From NCBI RefSeq assembly GCF_037042905.1, contig NC_087258.1, forward strand, positions 1,769,001 to 1,833,000: a stretch of 64,000 bases of DNA, written 5' to 3'. A program made the translations under genes and the position numbers. The DNA comes from Lytechinus pictus (lineage: Eukaryota; Echinodermata; Echinoidea; Temnopleuroida; Toxopneustidae). Every line of letters begins with the position of its first letter. Position 1 is the first letter of the stretch. This document shows positions 33,701 to 43,332 of this stretch, one piece after another. Under the pieces are notes generated by a model. It was given only the letters and a program-made list of their open reading frames with translations, made no database searches and was not told the origin of the DNA.

Positions 33701-36193
33701 GTTGACAGTTTTGCTTCTGATGGAATGTTAGGTACATTTGTCTAAAAGTGAAATCTCGTGGGACCATAGAAATCTATTTGACTTGAGATAAACTCGACTT
33801 AGAAGAGGTATATAACACATATTTTGCATAATCTGGTATGAAAGCTGCTTTGGCTTAGGCAAATATTTGATTTATGGAAGGTTGACTTTTTTACAAAATA
33901 GAAGTAATTAGCTGTAAAATGTGAAAAATTATCAAAGTTTGCTACGCACATTATTTGAGTTTACCAGGGTGTCGGGGGGGGGGGGGGGGGTCAAGCAGCA
34001 AAAGCATATACATGCGGGCAAGAGCAATGGCCTACGACATAGAAACTGGGCCTATGTGTAGAATTCTTATTGGTATGGTTGAAATACCGTTGAATGCTAT
34101 TGAGACATGAATTTCTTCTGAAATGGATATCTTAATAAATGAACATTCACCTGTCCCTGTAACATAAAGCATTGTAATAGATCATGTAGTTTGTTTCTAC
34201 GATTGATTGTATTGATTGTTGTGTATGATCAATCCTAAAATCAACCCTACAATCAATCACTGAGCTTTCTTACAAAGACTTGCGGGTGATTCGATCAATC
34301 GCAACTATGGAAAGCTAGCAACGTTGACAACTAAAATGCGTGTTTGTTCCAAAAAAAATCCAGTTATGATATATAAGCGTACATTCACTTGTTTCTTGAG
34401 AATTCAGTGTGCTTTTCTTTGTTTACAAATGACATTGTGGAAATTTACCGTAGAAAGAAATTATGACATTGTTGGATTTCCTAGAGTTGAGGTTGATCGG
34501 ATCAATCGTAACTCTTTGTAAGATGGGGCCTTGGGCCCCGTTGTACAAAGAGTTGCGATTGATCCGATCAATCGTAACTCTTTGTAAGATAGGGCCCTGG
34601 TGTATAATTATGAATTGTTGTGAAAAGTATTTTCTTTCCTCTTGATTCCATTAGGAGAAGGCTGAGTGCAAGTATGGGACAGATTGTTATCAGAAAAGCA
34701 AGGATCATCAAGGGAAATTCAGACACACAAGCTCACCATCAAAGCACAGTCCATCAAAGGTAAGACCTATTAAAGAAGACGATTTTTATGACCTTTATTA
34801 TATAATGATAATACTAATAATAATCAGCATTTATGTAGTGCCATTAATTCAATTCAATTCACTTTATTCACATCCATTAAAAAGGTACAATATACAATAT
34901 TATATGAACAATAAAAAACAATCAATACATAAACAAATCAATATAATGACAAATAGAAAGAGTAGAACCAACATGCAGTGGATGTAGGGGATTGGCAAAG
35001 GCCAAAGACCTATCGAGGCCAATCCCCCTTTGTTCTGCGCATTGGTTAAATAGTTTAACAGTGGAGGATCTAGGATTTTGTAATGGGGTGGGGGGAGGGG
35101 GCGCAAATCCTAATTTTCCATTATTCTGCCTGTCAGAAGTAAAGAGAAATTGTAATTTAGTCTTCTATAAGTCCAGTAGAAAGAAAAGTAATTTATCTGC
35201 TACTTTTTACAATATTCTTCCATACGTTGCCAATGAACAGATAAGATTGCAGTTTTCTTACAAAGATTCCTGTCAAGATTAGCAGCTAATTGGATCCATA
35301 AGAAAAAAATTCACAATCTATTTTTTATTTCCTTATCAAAATATTGAGACTACACTTCAAGCATTGGAGCCCATAATGATGGTATTTCTCACTTCAGAAC
35401 AGCGTCTCTTTGAAATCTATCGTGGTACTTGATAATAATGTGCTTGTTGTTTTCCTTCGATCAGGGTCTACCCAACGTATTCACAGGCATGGTCATGTAC
35501 ATTCCGAAAGAGGTGAAAGACAATGAGAAGCTACAGCGGTATGTGATAGCCTATGATGGGGATGTTGTTGACAAAGCCTCTAAATCCCAAGCCACTCATG
35601 TCGTCAGGGAGAGCAAAGCATCTGAGGTGAGAGGGGTTCTGAAGTCACTCTTCATTGCTTATTATTCTTTGTACCTCATACATTGTCACGTTTTCTCTTG
35701 TTTTTACCATATACCCATGCCATGGGATATATTGGTTGTGATAAATGTCATAAATGAATTACCTCCCCCCCTCCGTTTCATAAACCCAGTTCGTCATCAT
35801 GAAATTGATTGTAGGGGAGGTGAGAAACAACATCATTGGCTTAATAATTTGCATGCACCAGACAAGTGTTCTCTCAATGAAACAAAGCCAGCTTTACAGC
35901 CTTAGAATGGTATTACTTTTGTATTTTCTTCCAAATTTGATTTAATTTTAGAGTTTTGCATTTTTAATTTACTGTCTTTTCTAATGACTTGACCTTTGAT
36001 ACTTTTAATACTTTAAATTTTTTAATGTTGATTACGATAATAATTTAGTGTACCTAAGTCACAAACTAACCAACTTGCAATTTCATTTTCGATTTTGATA
36101 TGGATACAGAATGGTAGCAGTTCTTCAGCAGCGAATGTGACTTCAGACTGGCTTTGGCAGTGTATCAGAATGAAGAAACTAGTACCAATGTAA
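24152..36193 (+). CDS. LIG3: DNA ligase III (LIG3), whole gene, 16 coding exons, 1046 aa
   Basis: ATP-dependent DNA ligase that seals nicks in single-strand-break/base-excision repair (nuclear, with XRCC1) and maintains mitochondrial DNA. All 15 introns have GT-AG borders and the exons join in frame. Domains: Arg-rich leader 1-94 (mitochondrial-type); PARP-like zinc finger about 103-190 with C113, C116, H147, C150; DNA-binding domain about 240-490; nucleotidyltransferase with KYDG (K522, adenylated lysine), motif III around FGTLGIHKK, EGLEGLVLKD; OB fold with KRHWLKVKKDYL through about residue 835; Lys/acidic linker; PBZ-type finger 935-954; BRCT 966-1046. Length is close to human LIG3 (1009 aa). 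The gene is single-copy here. The PBZ finger is the odd part. Possible polyadenylation hexamer AATAAA at 36899. The identity is certain; the 5' UTR is not defined. Confidence 0.97.
25167..25283 (+). CDS. LIG3: LIG3 exon 2: basic linker
   Basis: Codons 191-229. The reading frame chosen by the phase of exon 1 gives VKTPKKTPTKKKGTVQ followed by LTTGGQVLSPSK, parallel to the linker of vertebrate LIG3. Acceptor ACACAG, donor AA|GTAAGT. The alternative open frame here is a shadow. Confidence 0.9.
25820..25940. repeat. (GATGAT)n microsatellite in LIG3 intron 2
   Basis: Imperfect GAT/GGT triplets for about 100 bp. Frames across it read as Ile-rich on the opposite strand and are not genes. Confidence 0.85.
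25970..26212 (+). CDS. LIG3: LIG3 exon 3: Ser/Pro linker and start of DNA-binding domain
   Basis: Codons 230-310. A Ser/Thr/Pro-rich stretch (low complexity) leads into NSFREYRKLCANIAD, matching the first helix of the LIG3 DNA-binding domain. Donor GAC|GTAAGT. Confidence 0.92.
26338..26444 (+). CDS. LIG3: LIG3 exon 4: DNA-binding domain
   Basis: Codons 311-346, with LVLKLLLPGVVKRVYN and KQLVKLFSQ, closely matching the human protein. Acceptor ATTACAG, donor CAG|GTAAGA. Confidence 0.95.
26614..26745 (+). CDS. LIG3: LIG3 exon 5: DNA-binding domain
   Basis: Codons 347-390, including DLEQGDVSETVRKFF, a near-invariant LIG3 segment. Both borders are phase 0. Donor GAT|GTAAGT. Confidence 0.95.
27144..27301 (+). 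CDS. LIG3: LIG3 exon 6: DNA-binding domain
   Basis: Codons 391-443 (two bases of the last). Contains CTANDLKMVVRLLKHDLRIN and SGAKH. The frame is not long enough to stand out alone but joins exactly to exons 5 and 7. Donor AT|GTGAGA. Confidence 0.93.
27580..27650. mobile_element. Fragment of a GTTGC-type MITE in LIG3 intron 6
   Basis: GAGTTGC-AATTGAACGCAA and the preceding GCGAATCAAGCGTCG resemble the foldback elements at 29245-29400 and 61170-61330. Boundaries are uncertain. Confidence 0.35.
27836..28004 (+). CDS. LIG3: LIG3 exon 7: end of DNA-binding domain
   Basis: Codons 443-499. LDALDPNAYEAFQASRDL and LMTPVLPML mark the entry into the catalytic core. Acceptor AACAG, donor CTG|GTGAGT. 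Confidence 0.94.
28197..28306. mobile_element. Small foldback MITE in LIG3 intron 7
   Basis: GAGCGTTTCATG on the left faces CATGAAATGCTCCCC on the right with about 80 bp between. A related element is at 39626-39770. Further right, 28480-28512 is a C run followed by an A run. Confidence 0.45.
28754..28978 (+). CDS. LIG3: LIG3 exon 8: adenylation site
   Basis: Codons 500-574, phase 0 at both ends. Contains AEIKYDGERVQIHKQGD; K522 is the lysine that forms the enzyme-AMP intermediate. Also FSRSLKPVLPHKVAH and LILDSE. Donor GAG|GTAAGT. Confidence 0.96.
29245..29400. mobile_element. Foldback MITE in LIG3 intron 8
   Basis: TGCATAAAGAGTTGCAAATA / AATGCAAATCTTTCTGCAAT form imperfect inverted arms around a CAACCAATAGGAAG centre. 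The borders are approximate. Confidence 0.4.
29428..29559. mobile_element. Foldback MITE with GGGCCCGTAAC ends, LIG3 intron 8
   Basis: GGGCCCGTAACACAAA is inverted as TTTGGGTTACGGGCCC; inner arms TGATTTCCACGATTG / GTTCTACGATCA are partly complementary. Non-coding. Confidence 0.6.
30416..30555 (+). CDS. LIG3: LIG3 exon 9: nucleotidyltransferase
   Basis: Codons 575-621 (two bases of the last). LPFGTLGIHKKSAFQDANV and FVFDCLHFN cover motif III and following strands. Acceptor CATAG, donor AA|GTGAGT. Confidence 0.95.
30949..31238 (+). CDS. LIG3: LIG3 exon 10: nucleotidyltransferase to OB fold
   Basis: Codons 621-717. Contains EGLEGLVLKDIQGVYEPG (motif IV) and KRHWLKVKKDYL (motif V) followed by VLGAFYGTGTK. 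Acceptor CTACAG, donor AAG|GTGAGA. Confidence 0.96.
31749..31966 (+). CDS. LIG3: LIG3 exon 11: OB fold
   Basis: Codons 718-790: MMSIFLMGVYDP, VTKCANGLDD, DMVKISKDSSKVPSWL. The acceptor is TTTTAAAG, a weak but usable site; it gives the exact frame and conserved Gly-Gly junction. Confidence 0.93.
32527..32673 (+). CDS. LIG3: LIG3 exon 12: OB fold C-terminal part
   Basis: Codons 791-839: VWEIIGAEFTQSETHTAGG, ISIRFPRVTRFRDDKDFETA. Phase 0 both sides; acceptor CTCCAG, donor AGG|GTAAGT. Confidence 0.95.
33171..33443 (+). CDS. LIG3: LIG3 exon 13: disordered linker
   Basis: Codons 840-930. Begins TLFKKSKEST after the catalytic core, then KRKKDDDEDDDEEE (acidic run), a Gly-rich ITGFSFGKGG, and basic PAKRAADSPVKKVK that could act as a nuclear localisation signal (inference). 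The + strand frame phased from exon 12 is the one retained; the overlapping frames are shadows. Donor AAG|GTTGGT is slightly non-consensus. Confidence 0.88.
33500..33670. repeat. Retroposon-like 3' tail in LIG3 intron 13
   Basis: GACGCTATATAAATGCTGTG followed by a CATCATCATC run is the kind of end seen on LINE/SINE copies in marine invertebrates (family not identified). A long G run follows at about 33975. Confidence 0.4.
34271..34535. mobile_element. MITE H, copy 1 (LIG3 intron 13)
   Basis: Left end TTACAAAGACTTGCGGGTGA, right end CAATCGTAACTCTTTGTAAG, with inner complementary GGAAAGC / TTTCC words. Three more copies lie in PEX2 intron 2. Directly to the right, 34540-34598 is a separate short palindrome of the same ends (ACAAAGAGTTGCGATTGATC facing its complement), which looks like a copy without the interior. 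Confidence 0.7.
34655..34759 (+). CDS. LIG3: LIG3 exon 14: PBZ-type zinc finger
   Basis: Codons 931-965, exactly 35 codons, phase 0 on both sides. It encodes CKYGTDCYQKSKDHQGKFRH (C935, C941, H948, H954), fitting C-x5-C-x6-H-x5-H with the KYG and CYQK features of poly(ADP-ribose)-binding zinc fingers known in APLF and CHFR. Acceptor CCATTAG, donor AAG|GTAAGA. Known human LIG3 has only a linker here. The zinc-binding and PAR-binding function is inference from the motif. Confidence 0.85.
34830..35120 (-). mobile_element. Retroposon remnant plus hAT-like end, LIG3 intron 14
   Basis: TTCAATTCAATTCACTTTAT at 34848 reads like the reversed A-rich tail of a LINE or SINE, followed by short non-coding sequence. 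At about 35060 an AGTGGAGGATCTAGG word followed by G runs resembles a hAT-like end without its partner. Confidence 0.4.
35465..35626 (+). CDS. LIG3: LIG3 exon 15: BRCT first half
   Basis: Codons 966-1019: NVFTGMVMYIPKEVKDNEKL, YVIAYDGDVVDKASKSQATH. This is the BRCT fold that in known LIG3 alpha binds XRCC1. Acceptor GATCAG, donor GAG|GTGAGA. Confidence 0.94.
36110..36193 (+). CDS. LIG3: LIG3 exon 16: BRCT end and stop
   Basis: Codons 1020-1046 and TAA. VTSDWLWQCIRMKKLVPM supplies the conserved BRCT tryptophan and ends as vertebrate LIG3 alpha does (a few residues after the last helix). Acceptor GGATACAG. Confidence 0.94.
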   Translation, partial: NGSSSSAANVTSDWLWQCIRMKKLVPM

Positions 36194-38114
36194 TTGGACT
36201 CATTGTGATTATGATATACCTTGCTAGATAAGACCCCAAGACCAGTGTCAAGATGTTGAATGCCTTAAACCTATACAGAGTCCTTAGTCAATGCTTCGTA
36301 ATTGACAGTGTTGTGTGAGAGCTAGTGCCTGGTGACCAGAATTTAGAAGGAACAGATTGAAGCACTCGTGATTATGTATACCTTGCTTGATGAGAACCTG
36401 AAAAACTGGATGTAAGATGCCGATTACTCTTATAATAGGGCCGGTACTTGATGCATCATTATTAACAGTTTTATACTCGTCATTAGCAAGTGATTGACAA
36501 TCAATGTTTGGAATGATTTTAGGCTGATTAACTTTCTTTAGAGCAAATTATAATCCATTCAAGATGGAAGCTGCTGGCAGTATAATTTCAATGTCAAAGG
36601 CTTGTTTACAGATTTGAAAATCATTGATTAGATTTACTGTAATGATTTATCTGGGTCAGAACTGATCGGCCATGTGTTGGAGGCCGAGACATACTGGGGG
36701 TCTGTTTCACAATGACTCAGAGGTTTAAACTGTAAAAAAGTCAATATTGCCCTCTAAATCAATCAGAAGTTATTTGCATTTATACTGCAATTTCACTAGA
36801 GATTTATTTGCTATACATTTAGCTCAAATTGAATTTCCAATTGAATTGAATTGTGAATGGAATTATTTTCATATTAATGAATATTTGATTTTACTTATAA
36901 TAAAACAGGTGTACAAATTACTCAATGCAATTAACAAATCAAGTCATACATAATTATTTTCAAAATGGCATAATAGCTTAGTGAGTAATTCATATTATTA
37001 TGGCATTTTTATGGTGGCATACAGCACTTTACGAAGACCACCTCTTTGATGTATGCGGTACAAACAACTCATCCACAACAACAAAATTTAAAATTTGCAA
37101 TTGAGAATGAATGCTGCTGGCAGACCATCTATTTGATGGTGTAGTGTGTGCTCAAGCATTTGATAAAAGCGATGATGTGCCGTGTTTGTAATGAGATTAG
37201 AGGCTGAGCAAGTCTTTCTACTTTATAATTGGCAATTCTTTAGTTTGTTTTGGGGAATGTGTCTTGTAAAGTCTATGTCATGCATGTAGTGATTAAAATT
37301 AAATTAAAGTTGTGATCAATCTACATAGAGATTCATTCAAATCAATTGCAAAGTCTCTACGGGACATGTTCCTTGGTCATTATATACATTTACTTGTACA
37401 AATCAATTGTACTATTGATTCCTAAGCTTTGTGTGATGGGGTTGTAGTCATCTTGAAATAATGCCTTAATTTTCAAATGAACTTTAATCATGATGTGATC
37501 AATAATTATGCATTGTATTTTTGCCAAAGCATATTTTTATATTAGAAAAAAAAAGGGAAGAAAAAAAAATTACATTTATGTATTCTAGTTAATGTAACTG
37601 TCATCCGTTTCTATTATTTTTCTAAGTGCAAAATTAAATATGTATGTTCGTTTCATTCAACTTCCCAGGCAGTGATATTTTATTTTGCAAGGTTGCATAG
37701 CAACTTTTATTTTTTTCCCTTTTAATTTGTTTTGTAAATATAGTCACATAGTTATGTGTGTGAACCACTCATTTTACCCATGATTCTTCCCCCCCCAAAA
37801 AAAAATATATATAAGGGGGAGAAATGGAGCACTTATTTTGCCTTGTGCTATGCCAGTGGTATTCATGCCATATATGTTCTTATCATTATGGGCAGTTTGT
37901 GTATTTATAAATTTAGCAAAACCTGTTTTTCTTTCCATGAAATTATGGAATCATTTGTTATACATGTATAATTTGCCGCTCTATGTCTTGTATGGTTGTC
38001 ATAATATCATAATAGTGAGTACGCTCAATATGGTAGAATCTGCATAAGTCAAATCTCTTTGAACCACAGAAATTGTTCGACTCAGGCGAAATTCATCTAC
38101 TTAAGGAGGTGTAT
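36194..38114. other. LIG3 3' UTR and intergenic
   Basis: No further coding segment. AATAAA at 36899 and ATTAAA words near 37300 are candidate polyadenylation signals. Nothing else supported. Confidence 0.35.
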
Positions 38115-38498
38115 ATGGGTGTGTTCAATGTCAGTTTCCAAATTCAAACAGCAGCTTGAATCATGATTGGAATCGCTTAATTACAGAACGTGGATATAAT
38201 GAGAATCATGATTTGGAAACGCGATCAGCAAAGATTTTACGTCTTTCAGCATCTTTAAATTAACTCTCACAGTGGAAGCCTACTCAAACAGGTGCCAGAA
38301 CTGACCTTTTTGGGGATTGGTCAAACTGAGCACCAAAGCTGCGCTAACGAAAACGAGAAATTTAAAGACGATGGACATATAAACGGCTTTATATTTTAGA
38401 CACTGATCTTGTTTGTGTTCGGTGTTTTGTAGTATTATTTGCAATCATGATTCATGTTGCTGTTAAAATTTGAAAATTGACATTGAACACACCCTAAA
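38115..38498. mobile_element. MITE with GGGTGTGTTCAATGTCA ends
   Basis: GGGTGTGTTCAATGTCAGTT on the left is inverted as AATTGACATTGAACACACCC on the right; inner TTGAATCATGATTGGAAT / GCAATCATGATTCATG words are also mirrored. Non-coding, about 384 bp. 38499-39625 shows nothing else. Confidence 0.65.
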
Positions 38499-39625
38499 AC
38501 ATGTTTGCATACTCTGGTTTTAAAAAATGCTTTGACTGTGGCTATTGTCCGACTTACGCAGTCTCTAATGTTTTGATCTCTCTTTATTGAAGATATGCAG
38601 TTCTGAATTGCTTGACATTTTGAATGGGAGTTTCTAGTTTCTGTCTTCTTGATTTGCTGCATTTAAAAACTTTTGCCAGTTAGTACTTTTAGTAATACAT
38701 TGTATTTGTTTGTTAAAAAAAGTATTTCCTTGAAGTGGAAAATGAAATAGAAGAGAATGTAAAATATTTTGATTACAAACATCTCAATTGTATCATGTAC
38801 ATTGCAATAATGTAATTATTTTTTTCAATTAAGTGCTTCACGATGAGAAGTGAAGAAATTGAAATTAAAATACTGTACATAATGTAATACGTGGTGTGTC
38901 TTCACTTCTTTTCTTCATCACAAAATGAGTGTTAGTAATCTGAGAGTGTAGCCAATGAGTGAGAGAGGGACATGGAAATAATTGATGATTTTTTTTTTCG
39001 AGGGCTACTTTTTTAACTCGCCAGTCAAAATTTCATACATTTGTATAATTGCTTGGATTGGACTAAATGGGAATATCAGGGGCTATTTTTTCAGTTTTCC
39101 AGGGTTTGGGGGGACCTTTATCATTACTCTGGAGAGGGACCATTTGACCCTAATTGTAGAATAATTATGCCCTACCAATGGAAGGGTGGGTATAAAGTCA
39201 AGCAAGATATGCCTAGTTGACAGACCATGCGTTTAATAGTAAGAGGGAGAAAGGGAAGGGGTGGAAAGGTTTAAAATGACAAGCAATATTAAAGGAGATT
39301 TTTCAGTCGTAAATATTTGATAATTTGCAAGGAGTTGTGCTGAAAAAGATGTTCAATAGTCCTCGGGTTCTTAATCATAGATATTGCAATAGTACTCAGA
39401 AATCAATATCACTTTCCACCTTTTTTTTTCCTTTTCTTTAATTTTCCTTTTCTTATATTTTTTTCTTTGTACAGAAAGAAAAAAAGACTATATTCAATGA
39501 CTATAGTGGCGTTCAGTTACGTGATGTAAACAAACAAAGCTCAAGATAAAAGGACATTTTGGAAATCTAGATATCTCTTTTTAAGATGAGATTTTCCTAT
39601 TTACGAAAAGGGGTTTCCTTCACGG

Positions 39626-39770
39626 TGGGGGGCGTTTCATGAAAGGACTTGTCGGACGTTTTATCTGACAGTTACCATATAGTAACAGTACCTCTCAGCC
39701 AATCAACATCAGAGAAAGATGTCAGATCTGACAACTTGTCGCATGAAAATGTTGATGAAACACTCCCCAG
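39626..39770. mobile_element. Foldback MITE, GTTTCATGAAAG type
   Basis: GGGGGGCGTTTCATGAAAGG faces TGTTGATGAAACACTCCCC. Inner GACTTGTCGGA / TGACAACTTGTC words are mirrored. Related to 28197-28306. Confidence 0.5.
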
Positions 39771-39828
39771 AGTAGGCCTAATGTTGAGAGAACCCAAGCC
39801 CCCCGCCCAAGCATATTATAGCCTCCCC

Positions 39829-41341
39829 CCCCAGGACCAAAATCCAGTTAAAACCAATTAGGGCAAAACCAATTGAAACCAGTTGGCCAACTGGTTTCAA
39901 TAGGGAAATTGGAACAACTGGTTCCAATTGAAAACCAGTTGCCAATTGGTTCCAGTTAAAAACCAATTGAAAACCAGTTGCCAATTGGTTCCAGTTAAAA
40001 CCAATTGGGCAACTGGAACCAGTTGGCAATTGTTGTCAATTGGTTCCAGTTGTTCCAATTTCCCTATTAAAACCAATTGAATCCAATTGGAGGCAACTGG
40101 TTTCAATTGGTTCCAGTTGAAACCAATTGGAGGCAACTGGTTTCAACTGGAACCAGTTGAAACCAATTGGTTTCCAACTGGATCCAATTGGAACTTCCAG
40201 TTGGAACGAACTTAATTAGTTACAAATTAATTAGCATTTGCAGTAACTATTTCTCATGCCAACACAGAAGCAGTGTTATATGTCTATTAATACCAATGTA
40301 AAGGGCATTGATAAAATACAGACTTTCATGTATATATATTTATATGGAAGATCTTCAAATATATGTACTTTTATTTGATGTAATTTGGTAACAGTTAGTG
40401 GTGTACTAATTATCCTTTAATCTGTTTTAATTATAATCTATAACATTTATGAACATGGTTTTCACTGCTAAGTATTCTAAATACTAATCTTTAAAAAGTG
40501 TGGTACTTGAAATTGTAAAGAATTAAATAGATACATTGTTAATGATGATTAATCTCATAAAACATTAATCTGTGCACACTGGCAAATAATATGCAAATTA
40601 ACTGGTTTCAATTGGATCCAGTTGGGTAACTGGAAAATTTCCAATTGGAAACCAATTGGAAATAATTTCCAGTTACCCAACTGGTTCCAATTAGAATTCA
40701 TTTCCAGTTACCCATCTTTCCAGTTAGAAGTCATCTCAGTTACCCAAATGGTACCAGTTAGGATTTCCAGTTACCCAACTGAATGGTTCAAGTTAGGATT
40801 TCCAGTTACCCAACTGGTTCCAGTTAGAAATCATTTCCAGTTGGAAGTCATTTCCAGTTACCCAACTGGTTCCAGTTAGGATTTCCAGTTGCCCAACTGG
40901 TTCCAGTTAGAAATCATTTCCAATTGGAAGTCATTTCCAGTTACCCAACTGGTTCCAGTTAGGATTTCCAGTTGCCCAACTGGTTCCAGTTGGGATTTCC
41001 AGTTACTCAACTGGTTCCAGTAAGAAATCATTTCCAATTGGAAGTCATTTCCAGTTACCCAACTGGTTCCAGTTAGGATTTCCAGTTGCCCAACTGGTTC
41101 CAGTTGGGATTTCCAGTTACTCAACTGGTTCCAGTTAGAAATCATTCCCAATTGGAAGTCATTTCCAGTTACCCAACTGGTTCCAGTTAGGATTTCCAGT
41201 TGCCCAACTGGTTTCAATTGGTTTCAACTGGAAATTGTTAAATTCCAGTTAAAACCAATTGAAACCAGTTGAAACCAATTGAAACCAATTGAAACCAGTT
41301 GGAAATCCAACTGGTTTCAATTGGATTTTGGTCCTGGGCCC
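39829..41341. mobile_element. CAATTGG/CAACTGG-rich inverted element
   Basis: CCAGGACCAAAATCCAGTT on the left is inverted as AATTGGATTTTGGTCCTGG on the right. Between lie two flanks made almost wholly of AACCA(A/G)TTG and CAACTGGTTCC words, and at about 40660-41210 a tandem array of roughly 60-130 bp units (TTTCCAGTTACCCAACTGG, TTCCAGTTAGGATTTCCAG). The centre 40205-40600 is unlike the arms. Repeating open frames (Gln-Leu-Glu-Pro-Val) follow from the repeat. Confidence 0.75.
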
Positions 41342-41847
41342 CCCCCCCCCCCATTTCTACAACTTTAAAGTGATACTGAACAGCCAGCTAGTGGAGAAGG
41401 GAACAACATTGGAAGGCATGGCCCAGGATAGGAGGGGTGCTGCGTGTATTATTCTCCACAGTCAGCACCCCTGGGTTCTGGTAGGTGTGAACAAATTGAT
41501 AAATGTAACCAAATGATAATATTTAGTGACCCCCCTTTTTATATATATTTTTTTGCTTGGAATCCTTTTTATTATTATTTTGATGGCGGGTATTTTGGCT
41601 TGTTAAATTTCTCTGTATCAAAATGATGACCTTAATTTTCTAATGAAAACTTTTTTTTTATTTGCTTGCTTGTCAAATTTACATCAGCACACCCCCAGTT
41701 AAAAAAATATCGTCCCCACGGCCATGGGCGGAAATCTGTCCCCAAAGGTAGGGGGGACAACAGGGGCTGATCCAGCCTTCGCCAATAGGGGGGGGGGGCG
41801 AAAAATGTTTTCAGCCATATGTTAATCCCCGATCGGCCGCTTAAAGG

Positions 41848-43332
41848 TAATTTTTGTCGGCTTATTATATTCACTCGCGTTCGTAATCACTCGCGTCGGG
41901 TTGGTAATCACACGCGTTTTTGATTTTTGGCGATTTTTTTTTTTTCGGTGCGATTTTTTTTCTAACGGTGTCTTCAATGGGACAAACGTACTGGAAAAAT
42001 AAAATAATATTGAAATTCGAGTTTCGTTTTATTTTAAGCTGGTAAGTGCCTTAAATAAAACGTTCTCGACCACTGTTTTAAGATAACAAGCAAATTTTGA
42101 CTACTGTTTTAACATAATCACATTCCACATCTTAAATCTTAGAGCCATAGGCGGCGGAAGCGGGGGGGGGGGGGGAGAAAGGAAGGGAAAGAGGGAGAAA
42201 AGAGAAAGAAAAAAAAAGACAGACAGAAAGAAAGAAGCAAGGAAAAAAGGAGAAAGAAAGGAGAAAAGGAATAAAGAAGAAAAAGGAGGAAAGGCTACTT
42301 TCGATTTAGCTTTGCCTTTGGAGGATTTTCCTGAAGTCTGTGGTATTCTTTATAAAGCATAGTGAGGTGCTACAATTTCATAATATCACTATTTATTTGC
42401 TTCTCCCTTTCTTTGTGAATTATTCTACACTAACGTAAAAATCAGGGAGGAAAAAAGTGCTGAAGAAGAAAAGCAAGAAGGAAGGAGGAGGAGAAGTAGA
42501 AGAAGAAAAAAGAAGATGGAGGACATAAGGGGGTAAAAATGAAACTAAAAAGAGAAAATTGAGGGGAGGATGTAGAAGAAGAGAAAGAGAAAATAAAATA
42601 AGGGGAAGACTGAGAAGAGAAAAGGAAGAAGTGAGAAGGGAGATGAACAATAAGGAGAAAGGGAAGAAATTGAGAAGTATAGAAGAACAGGGAGAAGAAT
42701 AAGATGACATAATAATGGGAATAAAAAGAAGACTGAGAAGAAAGAGAAGTAGGAGGGGGAGTAAAGTGCACTCTGGTTACAAAGAAGTCCGAGGGACCAA
42801 CAAAATTGTTCCTTTATACAAATAATTGTGTGTGTGTGTGATATAAGTTTTTTTTTATTTTTTAGAGTGGTCACAAAATTCGAGCGGAGTTGACCTTCCT
42901 TAGAGCAACATGCTTGTGTGTTGCTGCCCTCTACGTTCGTTGATATTGACCAAAAGCTTCGGTCTTTGTGTCTATTAATTATTATGTTGGTTGTTCAGCT
43001 GAACTCCGTTGGCTCCACTCACCAAATACAGAGAAATTTAAAAAAAAATAAAAATGTTTGAAAAAAACTCCTCGAAACAGACTGCTGCCAGCTGTCTGGG
43101 GCGGATCAAGCTTGTTATCTATTCTTGGTACTTAGAACAGTAGTCGAGTACATTTTATTTTAAGGCACTTAATTGCCGGCTTAAAACGAAACTCAAATTT
43201 CCCTGCATGTCTGTCCTCTTGAAGACACCGTTAAAAAAAAATCGCACCGAAATAAAAAAAATCGCCAAAATATCAAAACGCGAGTGATTACGAACCAGAA
43301 CGCGACGCGAGTGATTATAAACTGCCTTTTTG
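41848..43332. mobile_element. Foldback element E with about 250-bp arms
   Basis: The arms 41848-42105 and 43090-43332 are inverted copies: AATCACTCGCG words, TTTTTGGCGATTTTTTT, TTTCGGTGCGATTTTTTT, AACGGTGTCTTCAA and GTGCCTTAAA occur in mirrored order. The centre includes a G run (about 42163) and 600 bp of purine-rich GAAGAAGG sequence. It probably inserted in F. Non-coding. Confidence 0.75.
42165..42775. repeat. Purine-rich (GA/GAA) tract
   Basis: Nearly uninterrupted A/G sequence on the + strand except for a 100-bp island at 42290-42430. The opposite-strand frames (Ser/Leu/Phe-rich, about 100 codons) are products of this composition and not genes. Confidence 0.8.

Noticed and set aside
41345-41490. 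Possible exon after the CAATTGG element (frame reading VEKGTTLEGMAQDRRGAA, donor-like GGTAGGTGTGA)
   Set aside because: No acceptor, partner exon or homology that I can recognise.
42420-42874. Opposite-strand frames of about 100 codons rich in Ser, Leu and Phe
   Set aside because: Produced by the purine-rich tract; no recognisable domain or splice context.
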